This document shows positions 26,239 through 37,055 of a stretch of DNA of 64,000 nt, piece by piece. The stretch spans positions 62,001 to 126,000 of the forward strand of contig NZ_ATHI01000003.1 of the NCBI RefSeq assembly GCF_000422245.1. Reading direction: 5' to 3'. Under the pieces are notes generated by a model, which was given only the letters and a program-made list of their open reading frames with translations, had not been told where the DNA came from and did no database searches. A program made the position numbers and the translations under genes. Source of the DNA: Alkalidesulfovibrio alkalitolerans DSM 16529. GTDB taxonomy: Bacteria > Desulfobacterota > Desulfovibrionia > Desulfovibrionales > Desulfovibrionaceae. Position 1 is the first letter of the stretch. Each line of letters begins with the position of its first letter.

Positions 26239-27822
26239 ATGCGTATTGCCGGACGTCTGTTGATCACGCAATCCATCGCGGCCGTTGTTTTCCTCGCCAT
26301 TGTCTGGGCCTCCGGGGATACCCTCGCGCCGCTCGGGGCATGGGGCGTGGCCGTGGTTCTCTTCCTTGGCGCCGGGCTTCTGACCGCGGTAGGACTTTCG
26401 CGTTCCCTGGATTCGGTTTCGACCCATGTCGCGGCCGTGGCGGCGGGTGATTTCTCGACGAAGCCGCCGGAGCTCGCGGGAGCACCCGCTGAGGTCACGC
26501 GCACGGCAGCCGCCTTGGCGGACCTCGTGGCCGAGATGAAGCGCACCAAGGGGCTCACTTCCGGCATCCTGGGCGGCCTGCCCATGCCTTATCTGCTCGT
26601 GGACGCACAGGAGAAGGCCGTGGCCACCAACCAGGCCTGCATGGACATGGTCCAGATCGACGGTCCGCCGCAAAAGCAGCTCGGCCGCACCCTGGCCGAA
26701 ATCTTCTACAACGATCCGGGCCGTCAGACCGCTGTGGGCAAGTCCATCCGCGAGGGCCAGATATTCCGCAATCTCGAAGTCACCATAACGGGCCACAAGG
26801 GCGGACAACGCCACGTGCTGGCCAATGTCTTCCCCCTCTACGACCTGGACAACCGCTGTATCGGCGGCCTGTGCCTGTATCTGGACATGACCACCATCAA
26901 GGAGCAGGAGGCGCGCATCTGCGCCCAGAACGATCTGATGACCGCGGCGGCGGCCAAGGCCACGTCCGTCTCGCGCGATCTGACCGACTCGGCCGCCTCG
27001 CTGCGCGCCCAGGTGTCGCAGGCGGGCGAGGCCGTGGGACGGCAGCGCGACGCCGCCTCGCAGGTGGCGGTCTCCATGGGCGAGATGAACGCGGCCATCC
27101 TGGAAGTGGCCAAGGGCGCGTCCACGGCCGCCGGTCTGGCCGACAACGCCCGGCAAAGGGCCCAGGAGGGCGCGGCGGCCGTTACCGAGGTACGGCGCGG
27201 CATGGAGGGCGTGGCCAAGCAGGCCGCGAACCTCAAGGCCGACATGGGCGAGCTCGGCCGCCAAGCCGAAGGCATCGGCGCGGTGACCTCGGTCATCACC
27301 GATATCGCGGACCAGACGAATCTGCTGGCGCTCAACGCCGCCATCGAGGCCGCGCGCGCGGGTGACGCTGGCCGGGGCTTCGCCGTGGTGGCCGACGAGG
27401 TCAGAAAGCTCGCCGAGAAGACCATGCAGGCCACGGGCGAGGTGGCCAAGGCCGTGGCCGGAATCCGCGAAAGCGTCACGCGCAGCGTCTCGGGCACCGA
27501 CGCGGCCGTGGGGGCCATCGAAACGAACACCAAACGCATGGACGAGTCGGGCCGTGTGCTGGCCGAGATCGTGGGGCTGACCGAGAAGACGGCGGATAGC
27601 GTGCAGGGCATCGCGGCGGCGGCCGAGGAGCAGTCTTCGTCGAGCGAGGCCGTGGCGGGCTCCATCGAGGACATCGCGCGCGAGGCCGAGACGAGCGCCC
27701 AGGCCATGGAAGAGGCCGAGCACGCGGTGGAAGGGCTGGTGCGGCTGACCGTGGAACTCGACCAGGTCGTGGCCGATCTCAAGGCCACGTCGTCCGGCCA
27801 GGACGCGGACAGGTGCAAGTAG
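26239..27822 (+). CDS. Methyl-accepting chemotaxis protein with PAS domain
   Basis: Two N-terminal transmembrane helices (residues 8-50) with almost no periplasmic loop, a HAMP-like stretch ([20 protein letters not shown]), a PAS domain ([20 protein letters not shown]) and a long signalling coiled coil with the hairpin tip [20 protein letters not shown] and [18 protein letters not shown]. It should sense a cytoplasmic or membrane cue such as redox or energy state and signal to CheA. No che genes are adjacent. The 236 bp upstream hold the feo terminator and no gene. Confidence 0.94.
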   Translation: MRIAGRLLITQSIAAVVFLAIVWASGDTLAPLGAWGVAVVLFLGAGLLTAVGLSRSLDSVSTHVAAVAAGDFSTKPPELAGAPAEVTRTAAALADLVAEMKRTKGLTSGILGGLPMPYLLVDAQEKAVATNQACMDMVQIDGPPQKQLGRTLAEIFYNDPGRQTAVGKSIREGQIFRNLEVTITGHKGGQRHVLANVFPLYDLDNRCIGGLCLYLDMTTIKEQEARICAQNDLMTAAAAKATSVSRDLTDSAASLRAQVSQAGEAVGRQRDAASQVAVSMGEMNAAILEVAKGASTAAGLADNARQRAQEGAAAVTEVRRGMEGVAKQAANLKADMGELGRQAEGIGAVTSVITDIADQTNLLALNAAIEAARAGDAGRGFAVVADEVRKLAEKTMQATGEVAKAVAGIRESVTRSVSGTDAAVGAIETNTKRMDESGRVLAEIVGLTEKTADSVQGIAAAAEEQSSSSEAVAGSIEDIAREAETSAQAMEEAEHAVEGLVRLTVELDQVVADLKATSSGQDADRCK

Positions 27823-27833
27823 GGGGCAGGTTG

Positions 27834-27890
27834 CCGAAAAAGCCCCATCTGCCGCGTTGTAGCGACACGTTCAAACCCTCGCGTATGCGA
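27834..27890. repeat. Intergenic hairpin repeat, copy 2 (partial)
   Basis: Only the left half is present: GAAAAAGCCCCATCTGCC, GCGTTG, GTTCAAACCCTCGCGTATGC. The right arm is replaced by unrelated sequence before the tRNA promoter. It follows the chemoreceptor stop. Confidence 0.7.
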
Positions 27891-27924
27891 ACTGCGCGGC
27901 GGCCGTGATCGTGCCTCGCGCCTC

Positions 27925-27953
27925 TTGACTGCCGGGCGGGGAATGGATAGGTA
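27925..27953 (+). promoter_or_regulatory. Possible tRNA-Thr promoter
   Basis: TTGACT at 27925-27930 and TAGGTA at 27948-27953 with 17-bp spacing, 15 bp upstream of the tRNA. The -35 is good and the -10 weak. Confidence 0.4.
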
Positions 27954-27968
27954 AACCTCCCTTGTCAT

Positions 27969-28044
27969 GCCAGCTTAGCTCAGTTGGTAGAGCAGCTGAT
28001 TCGTAATCAGCAGGCCGGGGGTTCAAGTCCCCCAGCTGGCTCCA
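27969..28044 (+). tRNA. tRNA-Thr (CGT anticodon)
   Basis: A 76-nt cloverleaf with acceptor GCCAGCT/AGCTGGC, D-arm AGCTCAGTTGGTAGAGC, anticodon stem CTGAT/ATCAG with loop TTCGTAA, T-arm GGGGGTTCAAGTCCCCC and encoded CCA. The CGU anticodon reads ACG. The gene borders an accessory patch, as tRNA genes often do. Confidence 0.97.
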
Positions 28045-28052
28045 GAGAACTC

Positions 28053-28092
28053 AGGAGGTTGCAGAGAAATCCGCAGCCTCCTCTTCTTTTTT
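28053..28092 (+). terminator. Terminator after tRNA-Thr
   Basis: The stem AGGAGGTTGC/GCAGCCTCCT (one G-T pair, 10-nt loop) is followed by CTTCTTTTTT. It starts 8 bp after the tRNA. Confidence 0.85.
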
Positions 28093-28195
28093 CGGCCTCA
28101 AGGTGTCCATCCAGGTGTCCGTTCCGCTGAAAGTCCGCGCGAGTGCGCAGCCGTTTTATTGGATATTGGATGCCGATATAAGCTATGCAAAGCCC

Positions 28196-28561
28196 ATGAA
28201 AGCTCTCTCTGTACGTCAACCTTGGGCGCAACTCATTGCTGAGGGTATCAAGACAATCGAGATACGGTCTCGCCCATGGAAATACCGTGGGCCGCTCGTG
28301 ATCTGCGCCACGGCCAAGCCCGTGTTTCTGGACGACGACGGGGTGCCTCTGCCGTGTGGATGCGCTGTCTGCGTGGTGGACATGGTGGACTGCCGTCCTC
28401 TCACGATGGACGATGCAGATGCAGCATACATGGATTTTGAGGACGGGGCGTGCGACGGGCAATGGGCATGGGTGCTCGCCAATGCCAGAATGGTCGAGCC
28501 CGTGCCCGTCAAGGGACAGCTTCAACCCTGGGACTGGAATGGTCCGCAACTTCGGATTTGA
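28196..28561 (+). CDS. ASCH-domain protein
   Basis: The 121-residue protein has the ASCH pattern: ALSVRQPWAQLIAEGIKTIE at the N-terminus, RSRPWKYRGPLVICATAK, and a C-terminal WAWVLANARMVEPVPVKG. ASCH/PUA-like proteins bind RNA or modified nucleosides and are often carried by phages and islands. Base composition is lower in GC than the neighbours. The start is the ATG at 28196; there is no clear ribosome site. The 115 bp after it hold no supported gene. Confidence 0.85.
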   Translation: MKALSVRQPWAQLIAEGIKTIEIRSRPWKYRGPLVICATAKPVFLDDDGVPLPCGCAVCVVDMVDCRPLTMDDADAAYMDFEDGACDGQWAWVLANARMVEPVPVKGQLQPWDWNGPQLRI

Positions 28562-28677
28562 ACCTCTCGAAAACGATGCCCTCCCAGTATGCCTGATTGC
28601 GACGCGAGAAGTCTTTTCCAGTCAATTTCAACGCGCGCATAACCTTCTTCGCAGCCGATCTTGCCGTGCTCCACGCC

Positions 28678-29034
28678 TCACACGGCCAGAAAACGCCGGG
28701 CGTCCACGCCCAGGGCCTCGGCCAGCTTGCGGGCGTTCTGCCTGCCGATGGTCCGCTTGCCATGCTCCATTTCGGAAATATGCCGCCGGGGAATGCCGGT
28801 CTTCGCGGCAAGCTCCTCCTGCGTCATGCCCTCCCGATACCTCGCGCCCGAAAGAAAGACGCCGGGCAGTTCATCATCGGAGTAGCCCAGGGCCTCGCGC
28901 CAGGGAACGGCCTTCTCGCCTTCCGTGAATCCGAGCGCCAGCATGACCGCACGCGCTTCCTTTGCCTTGCCCTTGGGGCCGGTGAAGCACAGCGCCACGG
29001 CGTCAGTACGGGGCTTTCTCGTGCGTTCCTGCAT
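28678..29034 (-). CDS. XRE-family antitoxin (HigA-like)
   Basis: The 118-residue protein has a helix-turn-helix of the XRE type in its C-terminal half (EGMTQEELAAKTGIPRRHIS, EMEHGKRTIGRQNARKLAEA). It overlaps the end of the toxin gene by 32 bp and is downstream of it, the HigBA order. It should neutralise the toxin and bind the palindrome upstream of the pair. Confidence 0.85.
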   Translation of the reverse strand: MQERTRKPRTDAVALCFTGPKGKAKEARAVMLALGFTEGEKAVPWREALGYSDDELPGVFLSGARYREGMTQEELAAKTGIPRRHISEMEHGKRTIGRQNARKLAEALGVDARRFLAV

Positions 29035-29281
29035 ACGTCACCTCCACAAGCCGGATACCCCGGTCGCTTTCTTCCCATACCGCGACGTAGGTCGGCTTGC
29101 CTTTCTTCAAATGGCAGTGGTGGCGGCCAGGGGCCAGCTTGGAATAATTCGGCCAGTCGCCCCGCACCGGCCCGCCCTCCTCAATGTCCGCCATGAGCAG
29201 GACCAATGCTCGTCGCACTTGCTCGGGCAGCTTGCGAAGACCCTTGTGCGCCTTGGGGGTGATTTCAACCGTCCACTGCAT
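29003..29281 (-). CDS. RelE/HigB-like toxin
   Basis: A 92-residue basic protein with the RelE-fold pattern WTVEITPKAHKGLRKLPEQV, GDWPNYSKLAPGRHHCHLKK and YVAVWEESDRGIRLVEVTY. Such toxins cut mRNA on the ribosome. The ATG at 29281 is preferred because GAGG lies about 6 nt upstream; an ATG at 29296 is itself inside the operator palindrome. Confidence 0.85.
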   Translation of the reverse strand: MQWTVEITPKAHKGLRKLPEQVRRALVLLMADIEEGGPVRGDWPNYSKLAPGRHHCHLKKGKPTYVAVWEESDRGIRLVEVTYAGTHEKAPY

Positions 29282-29293
29282 ACCTGCCTCTTC

Positions 29294-29316
29294 CATGTAC
29301 TAATAAATGGTACATG
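29294..29316. promoter_or_regulatory. Toxin-antitoxin operator palindrome
   Basis: CATGTAC and GTACATG form a perfect 7-bp inverted repeat around a 9-bp A/T-rich centre, 12 bp upstream of the toxin start. This is the expected place for autoregulation by the antitoxin. Confidence 0.7.
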
Positions 29317-29317
29317 G

Positions 29318-29484
29318 TCAACCCCCGCCCGCTGTGCGGATCAAAATGACCTTGCCGGGCTCCGGCCTTTCGTCGATAGCGCGGGCCAAGAGCCTGTCCC
29401 ACCGGGCCATGACGCGGCGCTTCTCGTCGATCCGCAGCGCGCGGGCATAGCGCTTCTGGCCAACGCTGGCCCTAATTCCGAGGT
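29318..29484 (-). pseudogene. Possible gene remnant
   Basis: On the minus strand a coding-like tail (LGIRASVGQKRYARALRID, then EKRRVMARWDRLLARAIDE and a stop at 29318) follows a hairpin and has no start of its own. It could be the decayed end of an island gene. No family is recognised. Confidence 0.25.
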
Positions 29485-29514
29485 TGAGCGCTCCGGCTAA
29501 GGCCGGAGCGCTCA
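29485..29514. terminator. Strong hairpin, possible bidirectional terminator
   Basis: A perfect 13-bp stem (TGAGCGCTCCGGC/GCCGGAGCGCTCA) with a TAAG loop. There is no T run on either side, so termination is only a guess. Confidence 0.4.
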
Positions 29515-29527
29515 GGCCGCCCCAGAT

Positions 29528-29620
29528 ATCCCATCTGCTGCGTTGCTGTGAAAAGTTCAAACCCTCGCGTATGCGAAATACGCGAGGGTTTGAACGTATC
29601 TTGCGCCTTGCATCTGGAAC
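29528..29620. repeat. Intergenic hairpin repeat, copy 3
   Basis: CCCATCTGCTGCGTTGC, then a perfect 18-bp stem (29555-29572 with 29578-29595) around GCGAA, then TTGCGCCTTGCATCTGG. It lies 50 bp after the helicase stop on the minus strand. Confidence 0.85.
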
Positions 29621-29669
29621 CTTTTGGCCGGCCTGAGAAATTGAGACCGTTGGCGATGCCGTGGAGCGG

Positions 29670-31445
<1,776 letters not shown>

Positions 31446-31700
31446 ATGGTATCCTTGTGATTCGTGCGGCCGGTTCGCGGCCGTGGCGGGAGAAAGTCCG
31501 GCGGTGGAGGCCGGGCTATACGCTCCCAGGGCGCGGCCGTAAAGCGCCAAATGCCGGGTTTTCCGCAGACTCAGGCCCGGCGGGCGCAAAAATCGAAACT
31601 ATTTTCAAGAATATCACCGATTGCTTTGGCCTGCCACACGAAAAGGGAGGAAAACGCCTGCTAAAATAGCTGCCATAATCCGCTCCAGCCTGCGGCCCGC

Positions 31701-32597
31701 TCAGGAATATTTCGCGGCCAGGATGTCCAGGGCGCGTTGCTCGCGCCGGGTGTAGAGATCCTCGTCGAAGAGCGAGGTCCAGCCCACGTCGTGGCGCACC
31801 ACCTTGGCCAGCGGCACGTGGCGAAAGGACATCCCCAGGTGGACCATGTCGCGGAACCAGGCCACGCCGATGTCGAGCACGCCGTTGCCGGTCTCGGGGT
31901 TGCCCAGGTCCAGGTAGGCCCCGAACGGCACGGCCGGCCCCCGCGGCATGGTCAGGGGCAGCGTTTCGGCCACGTCGATCAGGCAGCAGAACTCGTTCAG
32001 GCGGCATTCGGGCAGCGGCCAGGGACGCTTGCGCAGATCCTCGCGCGGCTCGTCCAGGTAGCGGCGGCGATAGATGGCGGGGTCGAGCGCCGCGTACAGC
32101 CCGCAAAGCTCCTTGAAATCCGGCCTGTACTCCCGGTAGCGGCCAGGACCGCAGCGGCCCAGGTGCATGGCCGGGCAGAGATGGCACTGGCCGATCTCGC
32201 CCGCGCCCGCCTGCCCCTCCATGGCCGCCTGCAAAAGCCCCACGGCGTCGCCGACGAATTCGCAGTCGTTGTGGATGAGCAGGAGCAGGCGCTTGTCAGT
32301 GCGCTCGAAGGCGTACTGGTAGCGCAGGGCGTGACGGTAGGAGGCGTCGCCCATGCGCGCGGCGTTCATGGGATAGCGCCAGTTGCACAGCCTGGGGCGA
32401 AAGCGCAGGGCGCGGTCGCCGAGCAGGTCGAGCAGCGCCGAATGGGCGTAGTTATCGTTGATGGGGTTGTTCTCCTCGATGAAGAACACCTTGTCGATGC
32501 GATGGCCGCTGTGGCGCAGCAGGGAGACCAGGGCGAGCGTGGTCTGGGCGGGCTTGCCCAGGACGTTGATCGCCACGTCGACGAGTTCTCGGCTCAT
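31701..32597 (-). CDS. Glycosyltransferase-like protein (GT2-like fold)
   Basis: The 298-residue protein begins VDVAINVLGKPAQTTLALVS, a GT-A-like first strand, and has a DxD-like LLIHNDCEFVGDAV near residue 115. It has Cys and His residues around 150 (CHLCPAMHLGRCGPG) and AWFRDMVHLG near the end. It could be a sugar transferase; it lies outside the main polysaccharide locus. The donor is unknown and the family call is tentative. Confidence 0.6.
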   Translation of the reverse strand: MSRELVDVAINVLGKPAQTTLALVSLLRHSGHRIDKVFFIEENNPINDNYAHSALLDLLGDRALRFRPRLCNWRYPMNAARMGDASYRHALRYQYAFERTDKRLLLLIHNDCEFVGDAVGLLQAAMEGQAGAGEIGQCHLCPAMHLGRCGPGRYREYRPDFKELCGLYAALDPAIYRRRYLDEPREDLRKRPWPLPECRLNEFCCLIDVAETLPLTMPRGPAVPFGAYLDLGNPETGNGVLDIGVAWFRDMVHLGMSFRHVPLAKVVRHDVGWTSLFDEDLYTRREQRALDILAAKYS

Positions 32598-32659
32598 GGC
32601 GTGGAAAGACTCCTGTTCACGGGACCAGAACTACAACAAGGGGCACACGGCCGCAACAG

Positions 32660-32709
32660 CCCCAAAAAGCGCCACCCGCCGCGTTGCCGCGAAAGCGCCT
32701 TGCATCTGG
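32660..32709. repeat. Intergenic hairpin repeat, copy 4 (internally deleted)
   Basis: CCAAAAAGCGCCACCCGCC and GCGTTGCCGCGAAAGCGCC join directly to TTGCATCTGG, so the central hairpin is missing. The rest of the 301-bp gap around it (32598-32898) holds only a TATATATG box before the FUSC gene. Confidence 0.7.
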
Positions 32710-32898
32710 CGTCCCCGGAACGGGCTGCGGAATGGCGTCTGGCATCAACCCGGACCGCCAAGGGAGGGTTCGGGCGACGAAGCGATGGCGGGCGGTTGAC
32801 ATTGGCGGAAGGATGGCCGACGAGCACGGCGAATGCCGCCGCACGGAGACAGGATTATATATGATCGACTCCGTGCCCAGGACCGCCGAGGTCGTGTG

Positions 32899-34071
32899 AT
32901 GAACCGTTTCGTTGAAACCCTGCCCTTCAACCTGCGCCAGGGGGCCAAGGTGGCCCTGGCCGCCACGCTTTCCTACGTCTGCGCCACCTGGGCCGGGTTG
33001 CTCTATCCCTACATCGCCGTGGTCTCCACGGTCATCGTGGTCCAGGTCTACGTGGCCGACACCGTGCAGATGGCCGCCTTGCGCGTGGCGGGCACTGTCA
33101 TCGGCTGCTTGGTGGGCGTCGCCGCCCTGGCCTTGGTGCCCGAGACTTTCGCTTGGTCGCTGGCCGGGCTTTTCGCCACGGTTTTCGTGTGCGCCTTCCT
33201 CATCAGCTACAGCGGTTATTTCCGTATGGCCGCGATCACCGTGGCCATCGTCTATCTCGCGGGTCTGGGGGAGGAGAACAGCTTCGCCTTCGCCCTGGAG
33301 CGCACCCTGGAGATCGTCATCGGCGTGCTTTGCGCCCTGATCGTGTCGCTGCTGGTTTTCCCCGACCGCGCCTCCAGGGCCTTGGGCGAGACGCTGCACG
33401 ACTACCACGCCGAAGCGGCGCGGTTGTGCGATTTTCTCCTGGATTCCTTTCTCGACATGCAGCGCCGCGGCGAGTCCGCCGACATGGGCCGACTGGACAG
33501 GCTTTTCGCCCAGGCGCGCGAGTTCCTGGGCAAGGCGTTGCGTAGCGAATCCTGGCTCGTTGCGGCCGAGAAGCGGCAGACGTTGGCGGCGGTGGCGAGT
33601 GCCGAACGCATCCACGAGGGATTGCACGGCATGGCGCACGCCCTCTCGGTGCCGCACGGCCAGGGGGTGCGCTTTCTCATCGAACCCGAGCTGCGTGCCC
33701 TGGGCGAGGCCGCGGCCGAGGCGCTGAAGGTGCGCGGCCTAGCGGCCCGCAAGGCTTGCGAGGTCGCTTCGCAGATGGGAAAAGCCGGGGCGGGTAGCGG
33801 AATGAGATTCGGATGGTCCGACATATCGCCGCACGCTTCGTCCCACGCAGCGTCATCTGAAACCGGAGCAAAGACGTCTCGTGAGCCGTGGCGAGCGACC
33901 CTGTTCGCGGCCCTGGAGCGCTGTGACGCGCGGCTGGCAGAATTGCGCGCGCAGGGCATCACCCGGCGGCTGTCGCTCGAAAAGCTGAGCCAGTTCTACG
34001 CCTTCTACGGCGCGCTGCACGCCCTGGCCGACTTCCTGGCCCGCGAGGATCTGGTCAGCGGCGGCGCTTGA
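32899..34071 (+). CDS. FUSC-family inner membrane protein (aromatic acid exporter-like)
   Basis: The 390-residue protein has about six transmembrane helices in residues 15-155 (VALAATLSYVCATWAGLLYP, VYVADTVQMAALRVAGTVIG) and a helical cytoplasmic half. This is the half-size FUSC/ArAE layout, thought to export aromatic acids or other weak acids. GAGG is about 7 nt upstream of the ATG. Its 3' end overlaps the convergent Lon-like gene by 17 bp. Confidence 0.85.
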   Translation: MNRFVETLPFNLRQGAKVALAATLSYVCATWAGLLYPYIAVVSTVIVVQVYVADTVQMAALRVAGTVIGCLVGVAALALVPETFAWSLAGLFATVFVCAFLISYSGYFRMAAITVAIVYLAGLGEENSFAFALERTLEIVIGVLCALIVSLLVFPDRASRALGETLHDYHAEAARLCDFLLDSFLDMQRRGESADMGRLDRLFAQAREFLGKALRSESWLVAAEKRQTLAAVASAERIHEGLHGMAHALSVPHGQGVRFLIEPELRALGEAAAEALKVRGLAARKACEVASQMGKAGAGSGMRFGWSDISPHASSHAASSETGAKTSREPWRATLFAALERCDARLAELRAQGITRRLSLEKLSQFYAFYGALHALADFLAREDLVSGGA

Positions 34072-36469
34072 AGCTCATGGCCTTCTCGGCCAGCGTCTTC
34101 AGTCGCTCATCCGCGCGGCGCATGAGCGAGCCGTGCGGAAAGCCGCGCTTGCCGCGCCTGCCCGCCGGAATTCCGGTCAAAAGTTCCAGCGCCTCCTCGA
34201 TGCTTTGCACCGGCCAGATGGAGAAGCTGCCGTTCTTCACGGCCCGCACGACCTCGGGCTTGAGCATCAAGGTGTCCACGTTGTCGGCCGGGATGAGCAC
34301 GCCCTGCCCCTTGCTCAAGCCCCTGCGGCGGCAGACCTCGAAGAATCCCTCGATTTTTCTGGTCACGTCGCCCACGGCCATGATGTGGCCCGACTGGTTG
34401 ACCGCGCCGGTGAATGCCTTGGCCAGGTCGATGGGCGCTTCGGCCAGGGCCGAGAGGAGCGCCGCCAACTCCGCGCCGGAGGCCGAATCTCCCTCCACGT
34501 GCGCGTATGACTGCTCGAAGTACAGCGAGCCGGACAAAATGAGCGGCTTGTCGTGCGCGAAACGGTCCAGGAGGTAGGACTTGAGGATCATCATGGCCTT
34601 GGTGTGGATGGGGCCGCCAAGCTCGGCCTCGCGCTCCAGGTCGATGATGCCGCCCTCGCCCACGCCCACGGTGCAGGCGATCTGGTGAGGCAGGCCAAAG
34701 GCGTAGTCGCCGTAGTAGGAGACGGCCAGGCCGTTGACCCGGCCGATGGCCGCGCCCGAGGTGGGGGCCTTGATGACGCCCTTGTCGTATTCCTGCAAAA
34801 ATTCCTCTTCATAAAGGTTGGCGCGGAAATCGCGGGCCGCCTCGGCGCGGCGCAGCGTCTCGCCGGACACGGTCTCCTCGCTCGCCATCATGGCCAGGGC
34901 AGAGGCCTCGATCATCAGGTCGCGCACCTGCGGGTAGCGAAGCGAAATCTTTTTCTGGTGTTCGGCCAGACGCGAGCCGAAATCCACGAGCCCGGCCAGG
35001 GCCTCGCGTGAAAAGGGCAAGAGTTCCGCGTCGCGTGCGATCTCGCCCACCTCGCGCAGGAATCCCTTGATGCAGGCGGCCGAGCGGGGAACGGTGTCCT
35101 GCAGGTGGGCCTTGATCTTGAAGAGTTTGCGGAAGCGGGGATCGTGGGTCAAGAGGGCCTCGTGCACCTCGTCAGTGCCGATGAGGATGACCTTTAGGGA
35201 CAGGGGGATGGGCTCGGGCTCCACAGTGCGCGTGCGCGGCTGGTCGTGCTCGGAGGGGTCCTCCACGCGGATCTGGCCGGTGCGAAGCGCTCGCAAAAGC
35301 CCTTCCCAGGCGGAGGGGTAGGCCAGCACGTCCTCGGCCTGGAGCACGAGGTAACCGTGGTTGGCCTTGTGCAGGCTGCCCGCCTTGATCAGGGTGAAGT
35401 TGGTGGAGAGCGCGCCGAGTTCTGATTCGCGCTCGATCAGGCCGAGCAGGTTGAAGTAGGTGGGGTGGTCCTCGATGACCACGGGCGCGCCGCCCTTGGT
35501 CGCAAAGGCCGAGTTGTCCACGAAAAGGTTGACTTGAAGCCGCGCGGCCAGATCGTCGCCGCTACGCTCGTGGCGGGGATCGATGCGGCCCTCGGGGCGC
35601 TCGTCCTCTTCGCGCGGCAGCACCTGGTCGAGATTGTCGAGCACGTGCCCGGCCGCCTCGTCGAGCCAGCGGGCCAGGGGCTCATGGGTCGCGTAGGTCT
35701 TGGCCAGCGGCCCCAGGTGTTCGTCCAGGGCCGCGCGGACCAGGGATTTTTCCAGGTCCGTCTCGTCCTCGCGCAGATCCTTTTCCTCAGCCTGAATGCG
35801 GCGGAGCATCTTCATGAGCACGGAAAGCAGGGCGTCGCGCGCGGTGCGCAGGGCGTTTTGCACGCGGGGCTCCAGGCGCTCGAATTCGGCCTGGCCCACG
35901 AGTTTGCCTTCCCACAGCGGCATCAGGGTCATGCCGCCGGTGTCGTCGAAGGCCAGGGTAAAGCCCTGTTCTTCGGCCAGCCGTTCCATGTCGCGGTAGA
36001 TGGCCTCTCGTCGCGTGGTGAAGCCGGAGACGATGGCCTCGCGCTGTTTGTGGAAGGAGTCCTGTTCGAGCCGGGCCGGAATGTCGCCCAGAAGCGCGGT
36101 TACGGCCTTGTTCATGTCGGCCTTGAAGCGGCGACCAAGTCCTGCGGGCAGCGACACGGCCAATGGTCTGTCGGGGTCGTCGAAGTTGTTCAGGTAGAGC
36201 CAATCGGGCGGGGCGGGAAGCTTTGCGGCTCGGGGTCCCAACAGACGGCGTACGAAATAGGTCCGGCCGAGGTCCGGTTCGCCGGCGACGAAGATGTGGT
36301 GGCCGCCGCCGCGGATGGCCAAGCCGAGTTCAAAGGCCTGGGAGGCGCGGGGCTGGTTTCCCGGCGACTTGCCCGAAAGCGGGATGTCCGTGGAGTCGGT
36401 GTGGGAAATCCTGGCCGGATCGATGCGCGCCGCGAGCCGGGCGACGGGCAGGGGTTTGGGAAGTGGCAT
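34055..36469 (-). CDS. Lon-like AAA+ protease (AAA_32/LonB-C type)
   Basis: The 804-residue protein has a degenerate Walker A (VAGEPDLGRTYFV, Arg in place of Lys, as is common in this family), a long helical insert (residues 170-300), a second AAA block (LQAEDVLAYPSAWEGLLRAL, ILIGTDEVHEALL) and a C-terminal Lon protease domain. The Ser-Lys dyad is visible in VEGDSASGAELAALLSAL and MAVGDVTRKIEGFFEVC. It is cytoplasmic and likely degrades damaged or regulatory proteins. The ATG at 36469 starts MPLPKPLPV. Confidence 0.9.
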   Translation of the reverse strand: MPLPKPLPVARLAARIDPARISHTDSTDIPLSGKSPGNQPRASQAFELGLAIRGGGHHIFVAGEPDLGRTYFVRRLLGPRAAKLPAPPDWLYLNNFDDPDRPLAVSLPAGLGRRFKADMNKAVTALLGDIPARLEQDSFHKQREAIVSGFTTRREAIYRDMERLAEEQGFTLAFDDTGGMTLMPLWEGKLVGQAEFERLEPRVQNALRTARDALLSVLMKMLRRIQAEEKDLREDETDLEKSLVRAALDEHLGPLAKTYATHEPLARWLDEAAGHVLDNLDQVLPREEDERPEGRIDPRHERSGDDLAARLQVNLFVDNSAFATKGGAPVVIEDHPTYFNLLGLIERESELGALSTNFTLIKAGSLHKANHGYLVLQAEDVLAYPSAWEGLLRALRTGQIRVEDPSEHDQPRTRTVEPEPIPLSLKVILIGTDEVHEALLTHDPRFRKLFKIKAHLQDTVPRSAACIKGFLREVGEIARDAELLPFSREALAGLVDFGSRLAEHQKKISLRYPQVRDLMIEASALAMMASEETVSGETLRRAEAARDFRANLYEEEFLQEYDKGVIKAPTSGAAIGRVNGLAVSYYGDYAFGLPHQIACTVGVGEGGIIDLEREAELGGPIHTKAMMILKSYLLDRFAHDKPLILSGSLYFEQSYAHVEGDSASGAELAALLSALAEAPIDLAKAFTGAVNQSGHIMAVGDVTRKIEGFFEVCRRRGLSKGQGVLIPADNVDTLMLKPEVVRAVKNGSFSIWPVQSIEEALELLTGIPAGRRGKRGFPHGSLMRRADERLKTLAEKAMSFKRRR

Positions 36470-36791
36470 GGGAACCTCGCTTGCGAAATCGTGATCCGCA
36501 AGGTAAGTGCTTTGCCGCCGAATGTCACGGTCTGCCGCAGCCGGCGAGGCGGCGGCAGGAATTTGAGACGTCCGTCACAAAGTCTCTCCGATGATGGCCC
36601 ATGAAGGTCCCGGGGCGATTTTTTGGGTGTCCGGCGATTGACTTGGTATGGGGGCCGTGGTAGGGCGTCTTCCTACTTGTGAATTCGAGAACGAATCACG
36701 TGTGGACCGTGAGCACGATGTCGTCGAGGCGGCGACGCGGTCCGGTCCGGGGAGGGGGTTGCTCCCGGAAATCCCCAAGGGGAGGCCGGTT
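36470..36791. other. Divergent region upstream of the atp genes
   Basis: The 322 bp between the Lon-like gene and atpZ hold no gene. TTGACT at 36638-36643 is followed 17 bp later by TAGGGC, a weak promoter match pointing to the atp genes. Confidence 0.35.
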
Positions 36792-37055
36792 GTGACCAAG
36801 AAGGATTCAGGAGCCTGGGGTATTCTCGCCAATGCGGCCACCATGGGCATTCACTTGGTGAGCTGCACCTTCGTGGGGCTGGCGATTGGATATTTCCTGG
36901 AAGATTGGCTGTGCGACCTCGGCTGGTGCTACAAACCCTGGATCATGCTGTTCTGGCTCGTGGCCGGAATCGCGGCGGGGTTCAAGAACATGTACGAGGA
37001 AGCGCGCAAGTTGCAAAAGGCGGAGAAGGGGCGGCCCGATGCTGACGGGAGTTAG
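36792..37055 (+). CDS. atpZ: AtpZ-like F0F1 ATPase-associated membrane protein
   Basis: The 87-residue protein has two transmembrane helices (IHLVSCTFVGLAIGYFLE and WIMLFWLVAGIAAGFKNMYE), the AtpZ/AtpI pattern. It may assist c-ring assembly or Mg2+ supply. The GTG at 36792 has GGAGG 6 nt upstream; upstream in-frame codons have no such site. It overlaps atpI by 17 bp. Confidence 0.88.
   Translation: MTKKDSGAWGILANAATMGIHLVSCTFVGLAIGYFLEDWLCDLGWCYKPWIMLFWLVAGIAAGFKNMYEEARKLQKAEKGRPDADGS

Noticed and set aside
28509-28677. Protein-like minus-strand fragment (KKVMRALKLTGKDFSRR)
   Set aside because: It lacks a supported start, runs antisense into the ASCH gene, and is joined to a shadow of the antitoxin; it might be a remnant but cannot be supported.
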